Origin: Persephonella sp.
Lineage (GTDB): Bacteria > Aquificota > Aquificia > Aquificales > Hydrogenothermaceae
NCBI GenBank assembly: GCA_026987075.1
Contig: JALSNI010000047.1
Location: forward strand, 1 to 36,643
Length of the DNA: 36,643 nucleotides
Direction: 5' to 3'
Under the pieces are notes generated by a model, which was given only the letters and a program-made list of their open reading frames with translations, was not told the DNA's origin and searched no databases. The translations under genes were made by a program, and so were the position numbers. Positions 27,529 to 36,096 of the stretch are shown here, in pieces; the first letter of the stretch is position 1, and every line of letters begins with the position of its first letter.

Positions 27529-27957
27529 TTAGTATCCTATTTCTACTGTCACAGTGTCAGAGTATGTATCTACAGATACATTTTGTCTAGCTGGAATAAC
27601 TATAGCAATGTCAACAGTTTCTGTTCCAGTCAGTCCGTCAGAATCTGTTCCACCTGTTACAGAAGGTGTTGCTGTAAAGCTGAGGGTGTCAGCAGTATTT
27701 TGACCCTCCAGTGTCCCGTCAGTGATAACATTGATTGTGTAGTTTGTTCCCTTAACACAGTTGAACTCTGTTGTTGTAGTTGCTGTCACATTATCCTCGT
27801 CAAAAGGATTGTAAGATACAGATACGTCAGGTGCCCCGTTAACAACCTCACAGTAAGCGTCAACTGTGGCTGTTACTGTGAAATCGTCTGTTGCTGTGCC
27901 GGCAAATGCGGCAAATGGTGCTGCAGCAAGAATTGCCCCTGCGAGTAACTTCTTCAT
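27529..27957 (-). CDS. spore coat protein U domain pilin (likely major subunit)
   Basis: A 142-residue protein with a classical signal peptide (MKKLLAGAILAAAPFAAFAG, cleavage after residue 19) and one SCPU domain. Cysteines in VDAYCEVVNG and EFNCVKG would form the domain disulfide; the segment SYNPFDED and the closing strand VDTYSDTVTVEIGY match the second pilin. The mature protein is acidic and rich in Thr/Val, like donor-strand-exchange pilins. As first gene, with its own promoter, strong SD (GGGAGG) and a following hairpin, it is probably the major shaft subunit (CsuA/B-like). Confidence 0.9.
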   Translation of the reverse strand: MKKLLAGAILAAAPFAAFAGTATDDFTVTATVDAYCEVVNGAPDVSVSYNPFDEDNVTATTTTEFNCVKGTNYTINVITDGTLEGQNTADTLSFTATPSVTGGTDSDGLTGTETVDIAIVIPARQNVSVDTYSDTVTVEIGY

Positions 27958-27989
27958 GTTTCTAACCTCCCTAAAGTTTATTTTTACCC

Positions 27990-28002
27990 TCCCTCAGAGG
28001 GA
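27990..28002. promoter_or_regulatory. perfect dyad in the pilus operon leader
   Basis: TCCCTC-A-GAGGGA is a 13-base perfect palindrome with a one-base centre, 32 bases upstream of the first pilin start and downstream of the predicted -10. It is too tight for an RNA hairpin with full arms, so a protein-binding operator is a better reading. The bound factor is unknown; the adjacent HTH protein is one candidate. Confidence 0.4.
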
Positions 28003-28032
28003 TTATGAATCTTTTATTAATTTCCAAAAGTC

Positions 28033-28061
28033 ATTTTAAATCCCAACATCAAAAAATTCAA
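28033..28061 (-). promoter_or_regulatory. promoter of the pilus operon
   Basis: On the minus strand TTGAAT (28056-28061) and TAAAAT (28033-28038) are separated by 17 bases. Transcription would start near 28026, giving a leader of about 70 bases before the major pilin. It lies just downstream of the small HTH gene, so the pilus operon need not depend on read-through. Confidence 0.6.
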
Positions 28062-28084
28062 CACATTTTAAAAATTTGATGAGA

Positions 28085-28357
28085 CTATTTTTTTCTGTTT
28101 AATGTTTTTATCCAGTAATGGATGGTCTGCACTTTTATCTCAAATTTTCTTGACAGCTCGGTCAGAGTATAACCTTCGTTATACAGTCTGATAACTTCTT
28201 TTTTTGTGGATAATGGATATCTTTTTTTTATCCTGTCTAAAAAAAATCTTGAGTAACAGGATTTACACAGATATGTTTGTTTTCCATTGGATTTTCCGTT
28301 TTTTATTACTTTTGTTGATAGACAGTGAGGACAGGTAATTTCTATTTTTTTTCTCAC
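28085..28357 (-). CDS. small zinc-ribbon plus helix-turn-helix protein (IS transposase N-terminus-like)
   Basis: A 90-residue DNA-binding protein. Residues 9-34 form a zinc ribbon (CPHCLSTKVIKNG ... YLCKSCYSRFF), and about 50-85 a helix-turn-helix (KKEVIRLYNEGYTLTELSRKF, VQTIHYWI). The pair is the N-terminal DNA-binding part of IS1- and IS1595/ISL3-like transposases, but no catalytic domain follows and no terminal repeats were seen. It could be a domesticated regulator or a relic. GTG start 28357 follows six G (SD). Eight A occur directly after the start (codons 2-5). It sits immediately upstream of the pilus operon in the same orientation. Confidence 0.75.
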   Translation of the reverse strand: MRKKIEITCPHCLSTKVIKNGKSNGKQTYLCKSCYSRFFLDRIKKRYPLSTKKEVIRLYNEGYTLTELSRKFEIKVQTIHYWIKTLNRKK

Positions 28358-28446
28358 TTTGTTCCCCCCGTATCTCTATTTATAATCCCCTATAAAAGTT
28401 TATATTAATAGTTTCTTAATAGGAATAATTTTCAAAAAGTGATGGT

Positions 28447-28488
28447 TATCAATTTTGTTTGATAGGTGAACCCTTTCAGGTTTATAAT
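28447..28488 (+). promoter_or_regulatory. hemC promoter with overlapping dyad
   Basis: TTGATA (28459-28464), an 18-base spacer and a perfect TATAAT (28483-28488). The -35 is the right arm of the inverted repeat TATCAA-TTTTGT-TTGATA (28447-28464), a possible operator. The predicted transcript starts near 28495, just before the SD of hemC, which supports the downstream TTG start. Confidence 0.65.
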
Positions 28489-28505
28489 GTTTTCAAATGT
28501 TTTCA
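28486..28505 (+). repeat. tandem 10-base direct repeat before hemC
   Basis: AATGTTTTCA occurs twice without a gap (28486-28495 and 28496-28505). The first copy overlaps the end of the -10 and the second ends at the G-rich SD. Gain or loss of a copy would change the leader by one helical turn. Confidence 0.8.
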
Positions 28506-28515
28506 GGGGGATAAA

Positions 28516-29439
28516 TTGAGGATAAGGATAGGAACCAGAAAAAGTAAGCTTGCCCTGTGGCAGGCAAATTACATTGCCCAGAAGTTAAAGGAGTATTATC
28601 CAGATATTGAGGTTGAGCTTGTAAAGATAACAACAAAGGGAGACAAAATTTTAGACGTTCCCCTTGCAAAGGTTGGGGGAAAAGGTTTATTTGTAAAAGA
28701 GATAGAGGAGGCAATGCTAAGGGATGAGATAGATATTGCTGTTCATTCACTCAAAGATGTTCCAACATATTTTCCAGAAGGTCTTGGCCTTGTTGCTATT
28801 ACAGAAAGAGAAGACCCGAGGGATGCATTTTTATCTGTTAAATATAACTCTATTGATGAGATGCCAAAAGGGGCAGTTCTTGGGACAAGTTCCCTCAGGC
28901 GAAAAGCTCAAGTAATGATAAAGAGGAAAGACCTTGTAATAAAAGACCTGAGGGGAAACGTAGACACCCGTATAAGGAAACTTGAGGAAGGGGAGTATGA
29001 CGGTATCATATTGGCGTATGCTGGTCTTAAGAGATTAGGTCTACAGGATAAGGTTAAACAAATATTTGAACCAAATTATATGATTCCAGCAGTAGCACAG
29101 GGATTTTTAGGAATTGAAGCAAGGCTTGATGATGAGAAAACAAAAGAGATTATATCTGTCCTGAATCACGAAGAAAGCTATCTGCGAGCCACAGCAGAAA
29201 GGGCATTTTTGAGAAAACTTGAGGGAGGGTGTCAGGTTCCTTTGGCAGCTTATTCAGAAATATCCGATGGCAAACTGAAGATAACAGGTTTTGTGTCAGA
29301 CCTTACAGGAGATAGGTTTTTTAGAGATATTACAGAAGGGAATATTGAAAATGCTGAAAGATTAGGGGAAATTTTAGCAGAAAAACTGCTAAACATGGGA
29401 GCAAAGGAGGTATTAGAAGAGATTTATGGTGCTCAGTGA
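28516..29439 (+). CDS. hemC: hydroxymethylbilane synthase (porphobilinogen deaminase)
   Basis: 307 residues from TTG 28516, chosen because GGGGG (28506-28510) is at SD distance, the protein then starts LRIRIGTRKSKLALWQA as in the family, and a strong promoter covers the region of any longer start. It polymerises four porphobilinogens to the linear tetrapyrrole for heme and siroheme. Visible are AVHSLKDVPT, the catalytic Asp context just before it, LGTSSLRRKAQ, LRGNVDTR and the dipyrromethane cofactor cysteine in EGGCQVPLAAY. It fits with the heme demand of the cytochromes encoded upstream. The next gene starts right after the stop. Confidence 0.96.
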   Translation: MRIRIGTRKSKLALWQANYIAQKLKEYYPDIEVELVKITTKGDKILDVPLAKVGGKGLFVKEIEEAMLRDEIDIAVHSLKDVPTYFPEGLGLVAITEREDPRDAFLSVKYNSIDEMPKGAVLGTSSLRRKAQVMIKRKDLVIKDLRGNVDTRIRKLEEGEYDGIILAYAGLKRLGLQDKVKQIFEPNYMIPAVAQGFLGIEARLDDEKTKEIISVLNHEESYLRATAERAFLRKLEGGCQVPLAAYSEISDGKLKITGFVSDLTGDRFFRDITEGNIENAERLGEILAEKLLNMGAKEVLEEIYGAQ

Positions 29440-29440
29440 G

Positions 29441-30439
29441 ATGGGAAAAATTTTGCTGTTCCAACCTGGCTCATTAGGTGATTCATTTTTTACATCTGCT
29501 TTATCAGATGTTATAAAAAAGGAAAAAAAGGATATAAAGATTTTCTTCTATACGACAGAAACTTCTAAAGAGATGGTTATAGACAATCCACACATAGATG
29601 ATTTTATAATCCATACAGGAAATTTAATAAAAGATATAAAAAATTTAAGGAAATTCACATTTGATTTGATAATTGACACATGGGCAATAGGAGATGCTTA
29701 CTACCGAATTGCATTCTCAAAAAGTAAAAGAAAAGTAGCTATAAGAAAGAAGAGAAGTGAAAAGTATCTTGTTCCTTTTGTGTATACAGACCAAATAGAG
29801 TTTAAAAGGCATGGCTATGTTTTCTGGGATAGAATGGAATTATTAAACTTCTTAGATATTGATGCAAACAAATACATTAAAAAAGAACTACCTGTTTACC
29901 ATATTTCTGAGGAAGTGATTAAAAAAGTTAAAGGATATATAAAAACAAAGGAAATTACAGAAGATGACTTTTATGTAATAGCACCAAAAGGATTATGGAA
30001 AACAAAAGATATTCCTGTTAACCTTGTTGCAAATATTACAGATATTCTTATGCTGGAATTTAACAAGCCAGTTGTTTTAGCGTCCCATCCTTCAGATAGG
30101 TGGTATTTAAATAAAATAGTGTCTTTGACAAAATCAAAACCTTATATATTTACTTCTGACAGTATAAGAGAGTTTGGAGCTCTTATAAAACTTTCTAAAC
30201 ATCTTATTTCTGTAGAAAGTCTTCCTTACCATCTTGCTGTAGGCTTAAGAAAACCAGCTACTGTGATACTGGGAGGATATCCAATATGGAAGCCTGAAAA
30301 TTACAGTTTACTTAACTTTGCTAATGTAGAAATGGAATGTAAGTTCTGTTGTAGTGCTAATTGTAAACTTGGAAACTATAGATGTTTGTTACAGATAAAA
30401 CCTGAAGATGTAATACACAAGGTTATGGACTTAAAATGA
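29441..30439 (+). CDS. glycosyltransferase family 9 (heptosyltransferase-like)
   Basis: About 332 residues; ATG 29441 gives the usual GT9 start MGKILLFQPGSLGDSFFTSA, while ATG 29426 five codons earlier inside hemC is possible. GT9 enzymes add ADP-heptose to the LPS inner core at the cytoplasmic face. The N-terminal GSLGD motif, the second Rossmann-like half (VIAPKGLWKTKDIP, VLASHPSDRW) and the C-terminal Cys-rich segment (CKFCCSANCKLGNYRC), common in heptosyltransferases, are present. It overlaps the next gene by 4 bases. The exact sugar acceptor is not known. Confidence 0.83.
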   Translation: MGKILLFQPGSLGDSFFTSALSDVIKKEKKDIKIFFYTTETSKEMVIDNPHIDDFIIHTGNLIKDIKNLRKFTFDLIIDTWAIGDAYYRIAFSKSKRKVAIRKKRSEKYLVPFVYTDQIEFKRHGYVFWDRMELLNFLDIDANKYIKKELPVYHISEEVIKKVKGYIKTKEITEDDFYVIAPKGLWKTKDIPVNLVANITDILMLEFNKPVVLASHPSDRWYLNKIVSLTKSKPYIFTSDSIREFGALIKLSKHLISVESLPYHLAVGLRKPATVILGGYPIWKPENYSLLNFANVEMECKFCCSANCKLGNYRCLLQIKPEDVIHKVMDLK

Positions 30440-31800
30440 AAAAGATTCTTTTGTTTTTATACATATTAGCTGTTATTTCGTTATTCTCTGGAAGTTTAGA
30501 TTACAGATTTAGAGGAGAAGAACCAACAAGAATGGTAATGGCTTATGAAATGAGCTATATAAGTAACTTTTCTCAACCTACTTATTTAGGAGAAGAGTAT
30601 TACAGGAAACCCCCTTTATTTAACTGGTTGATAATAGGGTATTCAAAGCTGTTTGGTTGGGAAGCCTATACAGGAAGACTGGTTAGTATCACTTTTACAG
30701 TTTTTGTTTCTCTTTTGATAGTATGGTTCTCTAATATTTTCGTTTTTAAGAGTTGGGAATATTCAGTTCTTTCCGGGCTAATTTTTTTAAGTTTTATTGA
30801 TGTATTGTTTTGGTACGGTTTCCTGGCAGAAATAGATATGACTTTAACTTTTTTTGTTTTCAGTATGATAATCAGTCTTATTCTTGCATTAAAAAGAAAA
30901 TCTTATGTATTGTTTGTGTTTTCTGGTATTTTAACAGGTTTTTCTTTTCTTCTTAAAGGATTTCCTGCATTTGTATTTCTACTTCTAACATTGTTTATTT
31001 TAACTTTATACGGATTTTACAAGAAATATAGTCTATTGTGGATGGTAGGTGGAGTTTTTTTATCTATGTTATTTTCTGTTGTTCCTGTTGTTTTATGGAT
31101 ATTATCACTGAAAAATCCTGAAACTTACATTGCTACCTTATGGAGCGAAAGTTTTGGTAGAGTGGAGCAATCTAAGGATATTTTTATATTCCTTAAACAT
31201 ATAATAATGTATCCTCTACTTAATATTAAACAGACATTACTTATTAGTGCTTTTGTTTTATTTATTGTATTTATAAAAAGAAGCCAGCTGAAAAGTGTTT
31301 CTGTTCCAGAGAATGTGTTCATACTGATTTTTTTATTTATTATAAACTATCTGCCATATCTAATATCTGCAGGGGCACGAGGTAGATATGTTCTCCCGTT
31401 GTTTCCAATAGTTGCAATACTGTTTTCATTCCTAATACATAGAATACATACACAGAAGATATTTAAAATTATAACTGGTATCTTGCTTTTTTCTTTTATT
31501 GTCAGAATTCTTGTTGGATTACTTTACTTTCCTTATGAAACTGAAAAGAAAGGTTTATATCGTAAAATCGCCCAGCATATAGTTCCAACAGTTAAAAATG
31601 GTGATGTCGCTACAAACTGTGTCGTTCACAAAGGTCTGATTTTTTATGTAGACATAATGACTCAAAAGATTGTCTTGTCTGAAAGAAAAAATCCTAATTG
31701 GGATTACTTTATAAGTTGTAATAAGAAATTGAACACAGGATTTCTCATCTCTTCATATGATTACAAAAGCGAAAAAATCTACCTGTATAAAAGAAGATGA
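30436..31800 (+). CDS. GT39 / ArnT-like membrane glycosyltransferase (first copy)
   Basis: A 454-residue polytopic protein with about 10-11 membrane helices. An acidic loop after the first helix (FRGEEPTRMVMAYEM, near 26-40) fits the catalytic Asp/Glu loop of PMT/ArnT enzymes, followed by the YYRKPPLFNWLI pattern (second periplasmic motif YxKPPL). Such enzymes move a sugar from a polyprenyl carrier to lipid A or protein on the periplasmic side. ATG 30436 overlaps the GT9 gene, and the stop overlaps the next GT39 gene. Substrate and acceptor are unknown; position with LPS genes favours lipid A or core. Confidence 0.82.
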   Translation: MKKILLFLYILAVISLFSGSLDYRFRGEEPTRMVMAYEMSYISNFSQPTYLGEEYYRKPPLFNWLIIGYSKLFGWEAYTGRLVSITFTVFVSLLIVWFSNIFVFKSWEYSVLSGLIFLSFIDVLFWYGFLAEIDMTLTFFVFSMIISLILALKRKSYVLFVFSGILTGFSFLLKGFPAFVFLLLTLFILTLYGFYKKYSLLWMVGGVFLSMLFSVVPVVLWILSLKNPETYIATLWSESFGRVEQSKDIFIFLKHIIMYPLLNIKQTLLISAFVLFIVFIKRSQLKSVSVPENVFILIFLFIINYLPYLISAGARGRYVLPLFPIVAILFSFLIHRIHTQKIFKIITGILLFSFIVRILVGLLYFPYETEKKGLYRKIAQHIVPTVKNGDVATNCVVHKGLIFYVDIMTQKIVLSERKNPNWDYFISCNKKLNTGFLISSYDYKSEKIYLYKRR

Positions 31801-33278
31801 TTAAAAAAGTTTTGCTGTTTCATCTTATTGTTGCTCTGCTGAAGATTTTTTACACAGTTGCTAACATCACAGACCTGTCCACTGAAGAAGCCCAGTATTG
31901 GCTTTGGTCGAAACATCTTGACTGGTCTTACTACTCCAAGCCTCCTTTAATTGCTTACATGAACTTCGTTTCTACTGCTGTTTTAGGAAACACAGAACTT
32001 GGGGTGAGAATTAATGCTGTGCTCCTTGGTTTTGGGATAGGAATTCTTGTTTTTCTTCTTATCCGTGAGATGTTTAAAGACGAGCATTTAGCCTTCTTTT
32101 CCTCTGTGTTTATAACTGCTGTTCCTGTTTATCAGATAGGAGGATATATATTTCTGACTGACACTCCCCTTGCTTTTTTCTGGCTACTTACTGTTTATCT
32201 GTTTTTTAAGGCAGTAGCAGAAAACAAACTATCTTTGTGGATAGGAACAGGTATTTCTGCAGGATTGGGTTTTTTGTCCAAGTTCACAATGGTTCTTTTT
32301 CTGCCTCCTGTTTTGATTTTTCTGTTTTTTTTCAGAAGAGATGTTTTTAAAAACAGGTATTTTTATGTCTCTATTGGAATAGCTTCCCTGTTTACTATTC
32401 CTGTTGTTGTGTGGAACTTTTTTCATGATTTTGTTACTTTCAAACATCTCCTTGGTCTTGGTGGGGGAAACGTTAAGGAGGTAACACTTGAAAAATCCCT
32501 TCGCTACATGGGGGAGTTTGTTTTATCCCAGATAGGAATAAACTCTATTTTTCTGTTTCCATTTTTTGCTTACGCCCTTTACAGGGGGTTTAAGGACAGA
32601 AGGGATTACAGGATTTTTTATCTGTGGATACTTCCTGTTTTTGTTTTTTTGGTATTTTTGTTCCTTGCAAGAAAAAAACATATAGAGGCAAACTGGCCTG
32701 CCTTTGGATATGCCACCCTTTATCTACTAACTGCCTATTACATTTATAAAAACAAGTGGTTTAAAACATTTCTTGTAGGTTTTGTCCTGTCTGTATGGAG
32801 TATATTTACCCTGTTTTACCCTTTTTATTTAGACAAAATAGGTCTTGGAAGGCTATACCCACCAAAGGTTGACCCTCTCCACAGACTTGTAGGATGGGAA
32901 GAACTTGGCAAAAAAGTAACACAGATTGTAAAGGAGTTAGAAACAGATAAATACTTTATTTTTTCCCGCAGTTACCACATTGCTTCTGAACTGTCTTTTT
33001 ATGTGGAAGGTAATCCTCAGACTTACTGTGTTGTTATTCAGCGGAGGATGAACCAGTTTGACCTGTGGCCGGGAATAGAGCAGTTTGAAGGGAAAGGATA
33101 CACAGGAATTTATGTTGCTTACTGGGGGCTTCCAGAAAAGGTAAAAAAATCTTTTGAGAGGGTTAAAGCCCATTATAAATATGATATTATTTATCGTGGC
33201 TGGAAATACAGGACTGTTCATATTTATGTTCTTGAAGACTTTAAGAAGCTACATCAGGATAAGGTGAACAGGTATTGA
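31797..33278 (+). CDS. GT39 / ArnT-like membrane glycosyltransferase (second copy)
   Basis: A 493-residue polytopic protein. The first periplasmic loop holds LSTEEAQYWLWSKHLDWSY followed by YSKPPLIAYMNF, a clear PMT_2/GT39 signature with catalytic acidic residues near 30-31. About 11 helices follow, with a C-terminal soluble part (about 390-493). It overlaps both neighbours by 4 bases. It is distinct in sequence from the preceding GT39 gene, so the two probably add different sugars or use different acceptors rather than being a recent duplication. Confidence 0.84.
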   Translation: MIKKVLLFHLIVALLKIFYTVANITDLSTEEAQYWLWSKHLDWSYYSKPPLIAYMNFVSTAVLGNTELGVRINAVLLGFGIGILVFLLIREMFKDEHLAFFSSVFITAVPVYQIGGYIFLTDTPLAFFWLLTVYLFFKAVAENKLSLWIGTGISAGLGFLSKFTMVLFLPPVLIFLFFFRRDVFKNRYFYVSIGIASLFTIPVVVWNFFHDFVTFKHLLGLGGGNVKEVTLEKSLRYMGEFVLSQIGINSIFLFPFFAYALYRGFKDRRDYRIFYLWILPVFVFLVFLFLARKKHIEANWPAFGYATLYLLTAYYIYKNKWFKTFLVGFVLSVWSIFTLFYPFYLDKIGLGRLYPPKVDPLHRLVGWEELGKKVTQIVKELETDKYFIFSRSYHIASELSFYVEGNPQTYCVVIQRRMNQFDLWPGIEQFEGKGYTGIYVAYWGLPEKVKKSFERVKAHYKYDIIYRGWKYRTVHIYVLEDFKKLHQDKVNRY

Positions 33279-34984
33279 TAGAAAAGAAAAGTATTACTTT
33301 TTTATACAGAACTTATAAGAAACACTGGCCTTTACTTCTTCTTGCACTTTTTGGCTCTATTTTAGAGTCTGCATCTATGGCAGGTCTTGCTTATTTGATA
33401 AAGGATGTTGTTGATGACGTTTTTGTAGAGAAAAGTTATGAAAAGCTGATTGTTATTACTTCTGTTTTAATCGGTATAGCTGTTGGTAAGCAGGTTGGTT
33501 TTTTTCTAAAAAATTATCTGTATCCAGTTGTGATTTACAGAGCTTTAAGGGAAATGAGAGCAAAGATTTACAATCGTATTTTAAGGGCAAAGCCTTCCGT
33601 TTACAGAAAAGAAACTTCCGGAGACATAATCAGCAGAGCAACAACAGACGTGGAAAGGTTCGGTGAGATTTCTTCAACAATTGGGACAAACATAATAACA
33701 GAAACATTTACAGTTATAGGTATTATTGGGGTTCTCTTATATAGAGACTGGAAGATGTTTATGATTTTTGCTTTTACTGTGCCTGTTCTTGCATTTGCTC
33801 TTCAATACTTTGGAGAAAAAAGAAAAAAATATTCTAAAAGACTTCAGGAGAGTTTCTCTCAGTATATACAACATCTAAATCAGATTGTATCTGGCATTGA
33901 AGTAGTGAAGCTGTTCCACGAGAAAGTATTCTTCAGGTATTTTAACAGGATAAACAGTGATTTATTTAAAAGGCAGAAAAAAAACAGATTTTACGAGACT
34001 GTTTATCTTTCTTCTGTGGAGATTGTGGCTTATATTGCCACAGCAGGAATAATATTTTATGGGGGAATCAGAATAATAAAAGGAGAGATAACTGCTGGTG
34101 ACTTTTTCTCCTTTTTAGGAGGGGTTTTAATACTTGTTAACTCTCTCCAAACCCTCCAGAGGGGAGCAATTAATCTGAAAGCTCTCACTCCTGTAGTTGA
34201 GAGGATAAAGTATGTTTTAAATCTTCCTGTAGAAGATGATAAGGGAAAGGATTTTAAAGGTCTGAAGGAGAGCATAAGATACAAGAATGTTACCGTTAAG
34301 ATAGGTGAAAGTGTCTTACTGAAAAATATAAACCTGAAAATAAAAAAAGGTGAAAAGTTAGGTATAGTGGGGGCAACAGGTTCTGGAAAGTCAACTCTTG
34401 TAAAGATACTGCCAGCACTGATAACTGAGTATACTGGAGAAGTCTTGATTGATAATGTAGAGCTGAGAGGTTATTCTGTTTTTTCCCTTAGGGAAAAGGT
34501 TGGTATGGTTTCACAGGAAGTATTTATATTCAATGATACACTGAGGAATAATCTACTTATAGCAAAACCTGATGCAACAGACGAGGAGCTTATTCAGGCA
34601 CTTAAAAAAGCTAAAGCAGACTTTGTTTTTCGTTTAGAAAATGGACTTGACACAGTATTAGGTGAGAAAGGTTCAAGACTGTCTGGAGGAGAGAGACAGA
34701 GGATTTCTATTGCAAGGATATTTTTGAAAAATCCAGACATAATCATCTTTGACGAGGCAACTTCAGCCCTTGACGTGGAAACAGAAGAATACATTATGGA
34801 AGAGATTGGAAAGTATTTCAAAGATAAAACTGCCCTAATTATTACCCACAGACTGAAGCTCCTTGAGATAACAGACAGAATAGTTGTTATGGAAAATGGA
34901 AAAATTATTGAGGAAGGGACAAAGGAGGAGCTTATTAAGAAGAAGGGAGTATTTTACAGATTTTCTGTTATCTCAAGCAGCTGA
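33275..34984 (+). CDS. msbA: ABC exporter of the MsbA type
   Basis: A 569-residue half-transporter with an N-terminal six-helix membrane domain (about 15-310) and a C-terminal ATPase (about 330-569). Walker A is GATGSGKST (366-374), the signature is LSGGERQR, Walker B IIIFDEATS and the H-loop ITHRL. By length and context it would flip lipid A-core across the inner membrane. TTG start 33275 overlaps the previous stop, with AGG upstream. A general lipid or drug exporter is possible, but neighbours are all envelope genes. Confidence 0.88.
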   Translation: MIEKKSITFLYRTYKKHWPLLLLALFGSILESASMAGLAYLIKDVVDDVFVEKSYEKLIVITSVLIGIAVGKQVGFFLKNYLYPVVIYRALREMRAKIYNRILRAKPSVYRKETSGDIISRATTDVERFGEISSTIGTNIITETFTVIGIIGVLLYRDWKMFMIFAFTVPVLAFALQYFGEKRKKYSKRLQESFSQYIQHLNQIVSGIEVVKLFHEKVFFRYFNRINSDLFKRQKKNRFYETVYLSSVEIVAYIATAGIIFYGGIRIIKGEITAGDFFSFLGGVLILVNSLQTLQRGAINLKALTPVVERIKYVLNLPVEDDKGKDFKGLKESIRYKNVTVKIGESVLLKNINLKIKKGEKLGIVGATGSGKSTLVKILPALITEYTGEVLIDNVELRGYSVFSLREKVGMVSQEVFIFNDTLRNNLLIAKPDATDEELIQALKKAKADFVFRLENGLDTVLGEKGSRLSGGERQRISIARIFLKNPDIIIFDEATSALDVETEEYIMEEIGKYFKDKTALIITHRLKLLEITDRIVVMENGKIIEEGTKEELIKKKGVFYRFSVISSS

Positions 34985-35019
34985 TGGTAAAATATTCAAA
35001 AAATTTTTAAGGAGGTAAG

Positions 35020-36096
35020 TTGTTTTACATTTTTTTACTTACTGCACTTTTTCTGCTCCTTTATTTAGAGTTCAGACCTTTTAGGAGTGTAAAGATAAAA
35101 GAAGATAGCTGTAAAGAATTAGACAGGGAGCTTGAAGGGATAAAAAAATACAATGTCATCGCCCACATTCATACCCAGTTTTCCTTTGACTCCCTTGGTA
35201 AACCTTCTGACATTAAAAAAGCTGTGGAAGAAAACAGTATAGATTTTGTATTTGTTACAGACCACGATAACGACAACTACAGGTTTTTTGAAGACAGTCA
35301 GATTTTTGCAGGTATTGAAAAAAACACACCTGAAGGAAGACTTTTACTACTTGGAAATAAGCTTCCTGTTATTTCCCATCCAAACAACTTTGAGTTTGAA
35401 CATTACAGGTGGAAGGGAGAGTTTAAAAAGGATTATCTGTATGAAATTATCAACATAAAGGACGGTGTTGTATGGAATAAGGCTCTATCTGTTATCTCAC
35501 TGATAAAAAATCTGATTTTACTTCCCTTTACGAGAAATATTCTCCACAAATGGAATGCTCTAATTCCTTTGGAAAAGTGGGTCAGGCTTTATTTTGCAAG
35601 AGCAAAAGGGCTGAAGATGATAGGAGGTCTTGACCTTCACATAAAACTTGTTTATCAGGAACATACCCACGGCATTTTAATCCCATCTTACAGGTCTGGA
35701 TTTAGATGGCTTGTAAACAAAGTCTACTCCCGTCAGCCTCTCAAGGATAAAAATGAGGTTCTAAGAGCCCTAAAAGAGGGAAATCTGTTTATATCACTAA
35801 AGCAGACAGAAGGAGATTTCTGGGGAGAGTTTGAAGATAGAGTGTATCTTCCAGGAGAAAAAGCCCCGAAGGGAGCAGTTTTAAACTGCCTGTGCAGAAA
35901 AAGTAAAACTGTAAAACTGTTAAAGTGTGAAAACAGTCCTGTTGTTATAACAGAAAGAGATAGTTTTTCTTATACAGCTGAAAGGGAGGGCTTTTATCAC
36001 TTTGAGATTTACGAGTATGACTTTAAGATAGGAAATCTGTATTTTGGTTTCAGGCCTGTTATCATAACAAATCTGTTTGAGGTGGTAAATGGCTGA
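35020..36096 (+). CDS. membrane-anchored PHP-domain phosphoesterase-like protein
   Basis: A 358-residue protein with an N-terminal helix (about 2-18) followed by a PHP domain. Metal-binding motifs are AHIHTQFSFDS (H49, H51, D57) and VTDHDNDNY (D81, H82, D83), with later HPNN and GGLDLHIK probably closing the trinuclear site. The last part (about 270-358) is beta-rich and may be a separate small domain. Whether it faces the periplasm is unclear from the sequence. TTG start 35020, with GGAGG at 35011-35015. It lies between the flippase and a PAP2 phosphatase, so a role in phosphate or lipid removal from envelope lipids is an inference. Confidence 0.8.
   Translation: MFYIFLLTALFLLLYLEFRPFRSVKIKEDSCKELDRELEGIKKYNVIAHIHTQFSFDSLGKPSDIKKAVEENSIDFVFVTDHDNDNYRFFEDSQIFAGIEKNTPEGRLLLLGNKLPVISHPNNFEFEHYRWKGEFKKDYLYEIINIKDGVVWNKALSVISLIKNLILLPFTRNILHKWNALIPLEKWVRLYFARAKGLKMIGGLDLHIKLVYQEHTHGILIPSYRSGFRWLVNKVYSRQPLKDKNEVLRALKEGNLFISLKQTEGDFWGEFEDRVYLPGEKAPKGAVLNCLCRKSKTVKLLKCENSPVVITERDSFSYTAEREGFYHFEIYEYDFKIGNLYFGFRPVIITNLFEVVNG

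Noticed and set aside
27583-27948. Cys-rich 121-codon open frame on the plus strand
   Set aside because: It lies fully antisense to the major pilin gene, has no SD, and its Cys/Ser bias is what the Thr/Val/Ala codons of the pilin produce on the opposite strand.
28459-28515. 19-residue N-terminal extension of HemC from ATG 28459
   Set aside because: A strong TTGATA/TATAAT promoter and a tandem repeat occupy this stretch, the family start aligns with TTG 28516, and the G-rich SD fits that start.
30436-33278. Recent tandem duplication of the two GT39 genes
   Set aside because: Lengths and loop sequences differ clearly (FRGEEPTRMVM versus LSTEEAQYWLW), so they look like separate members rather than recent copies.
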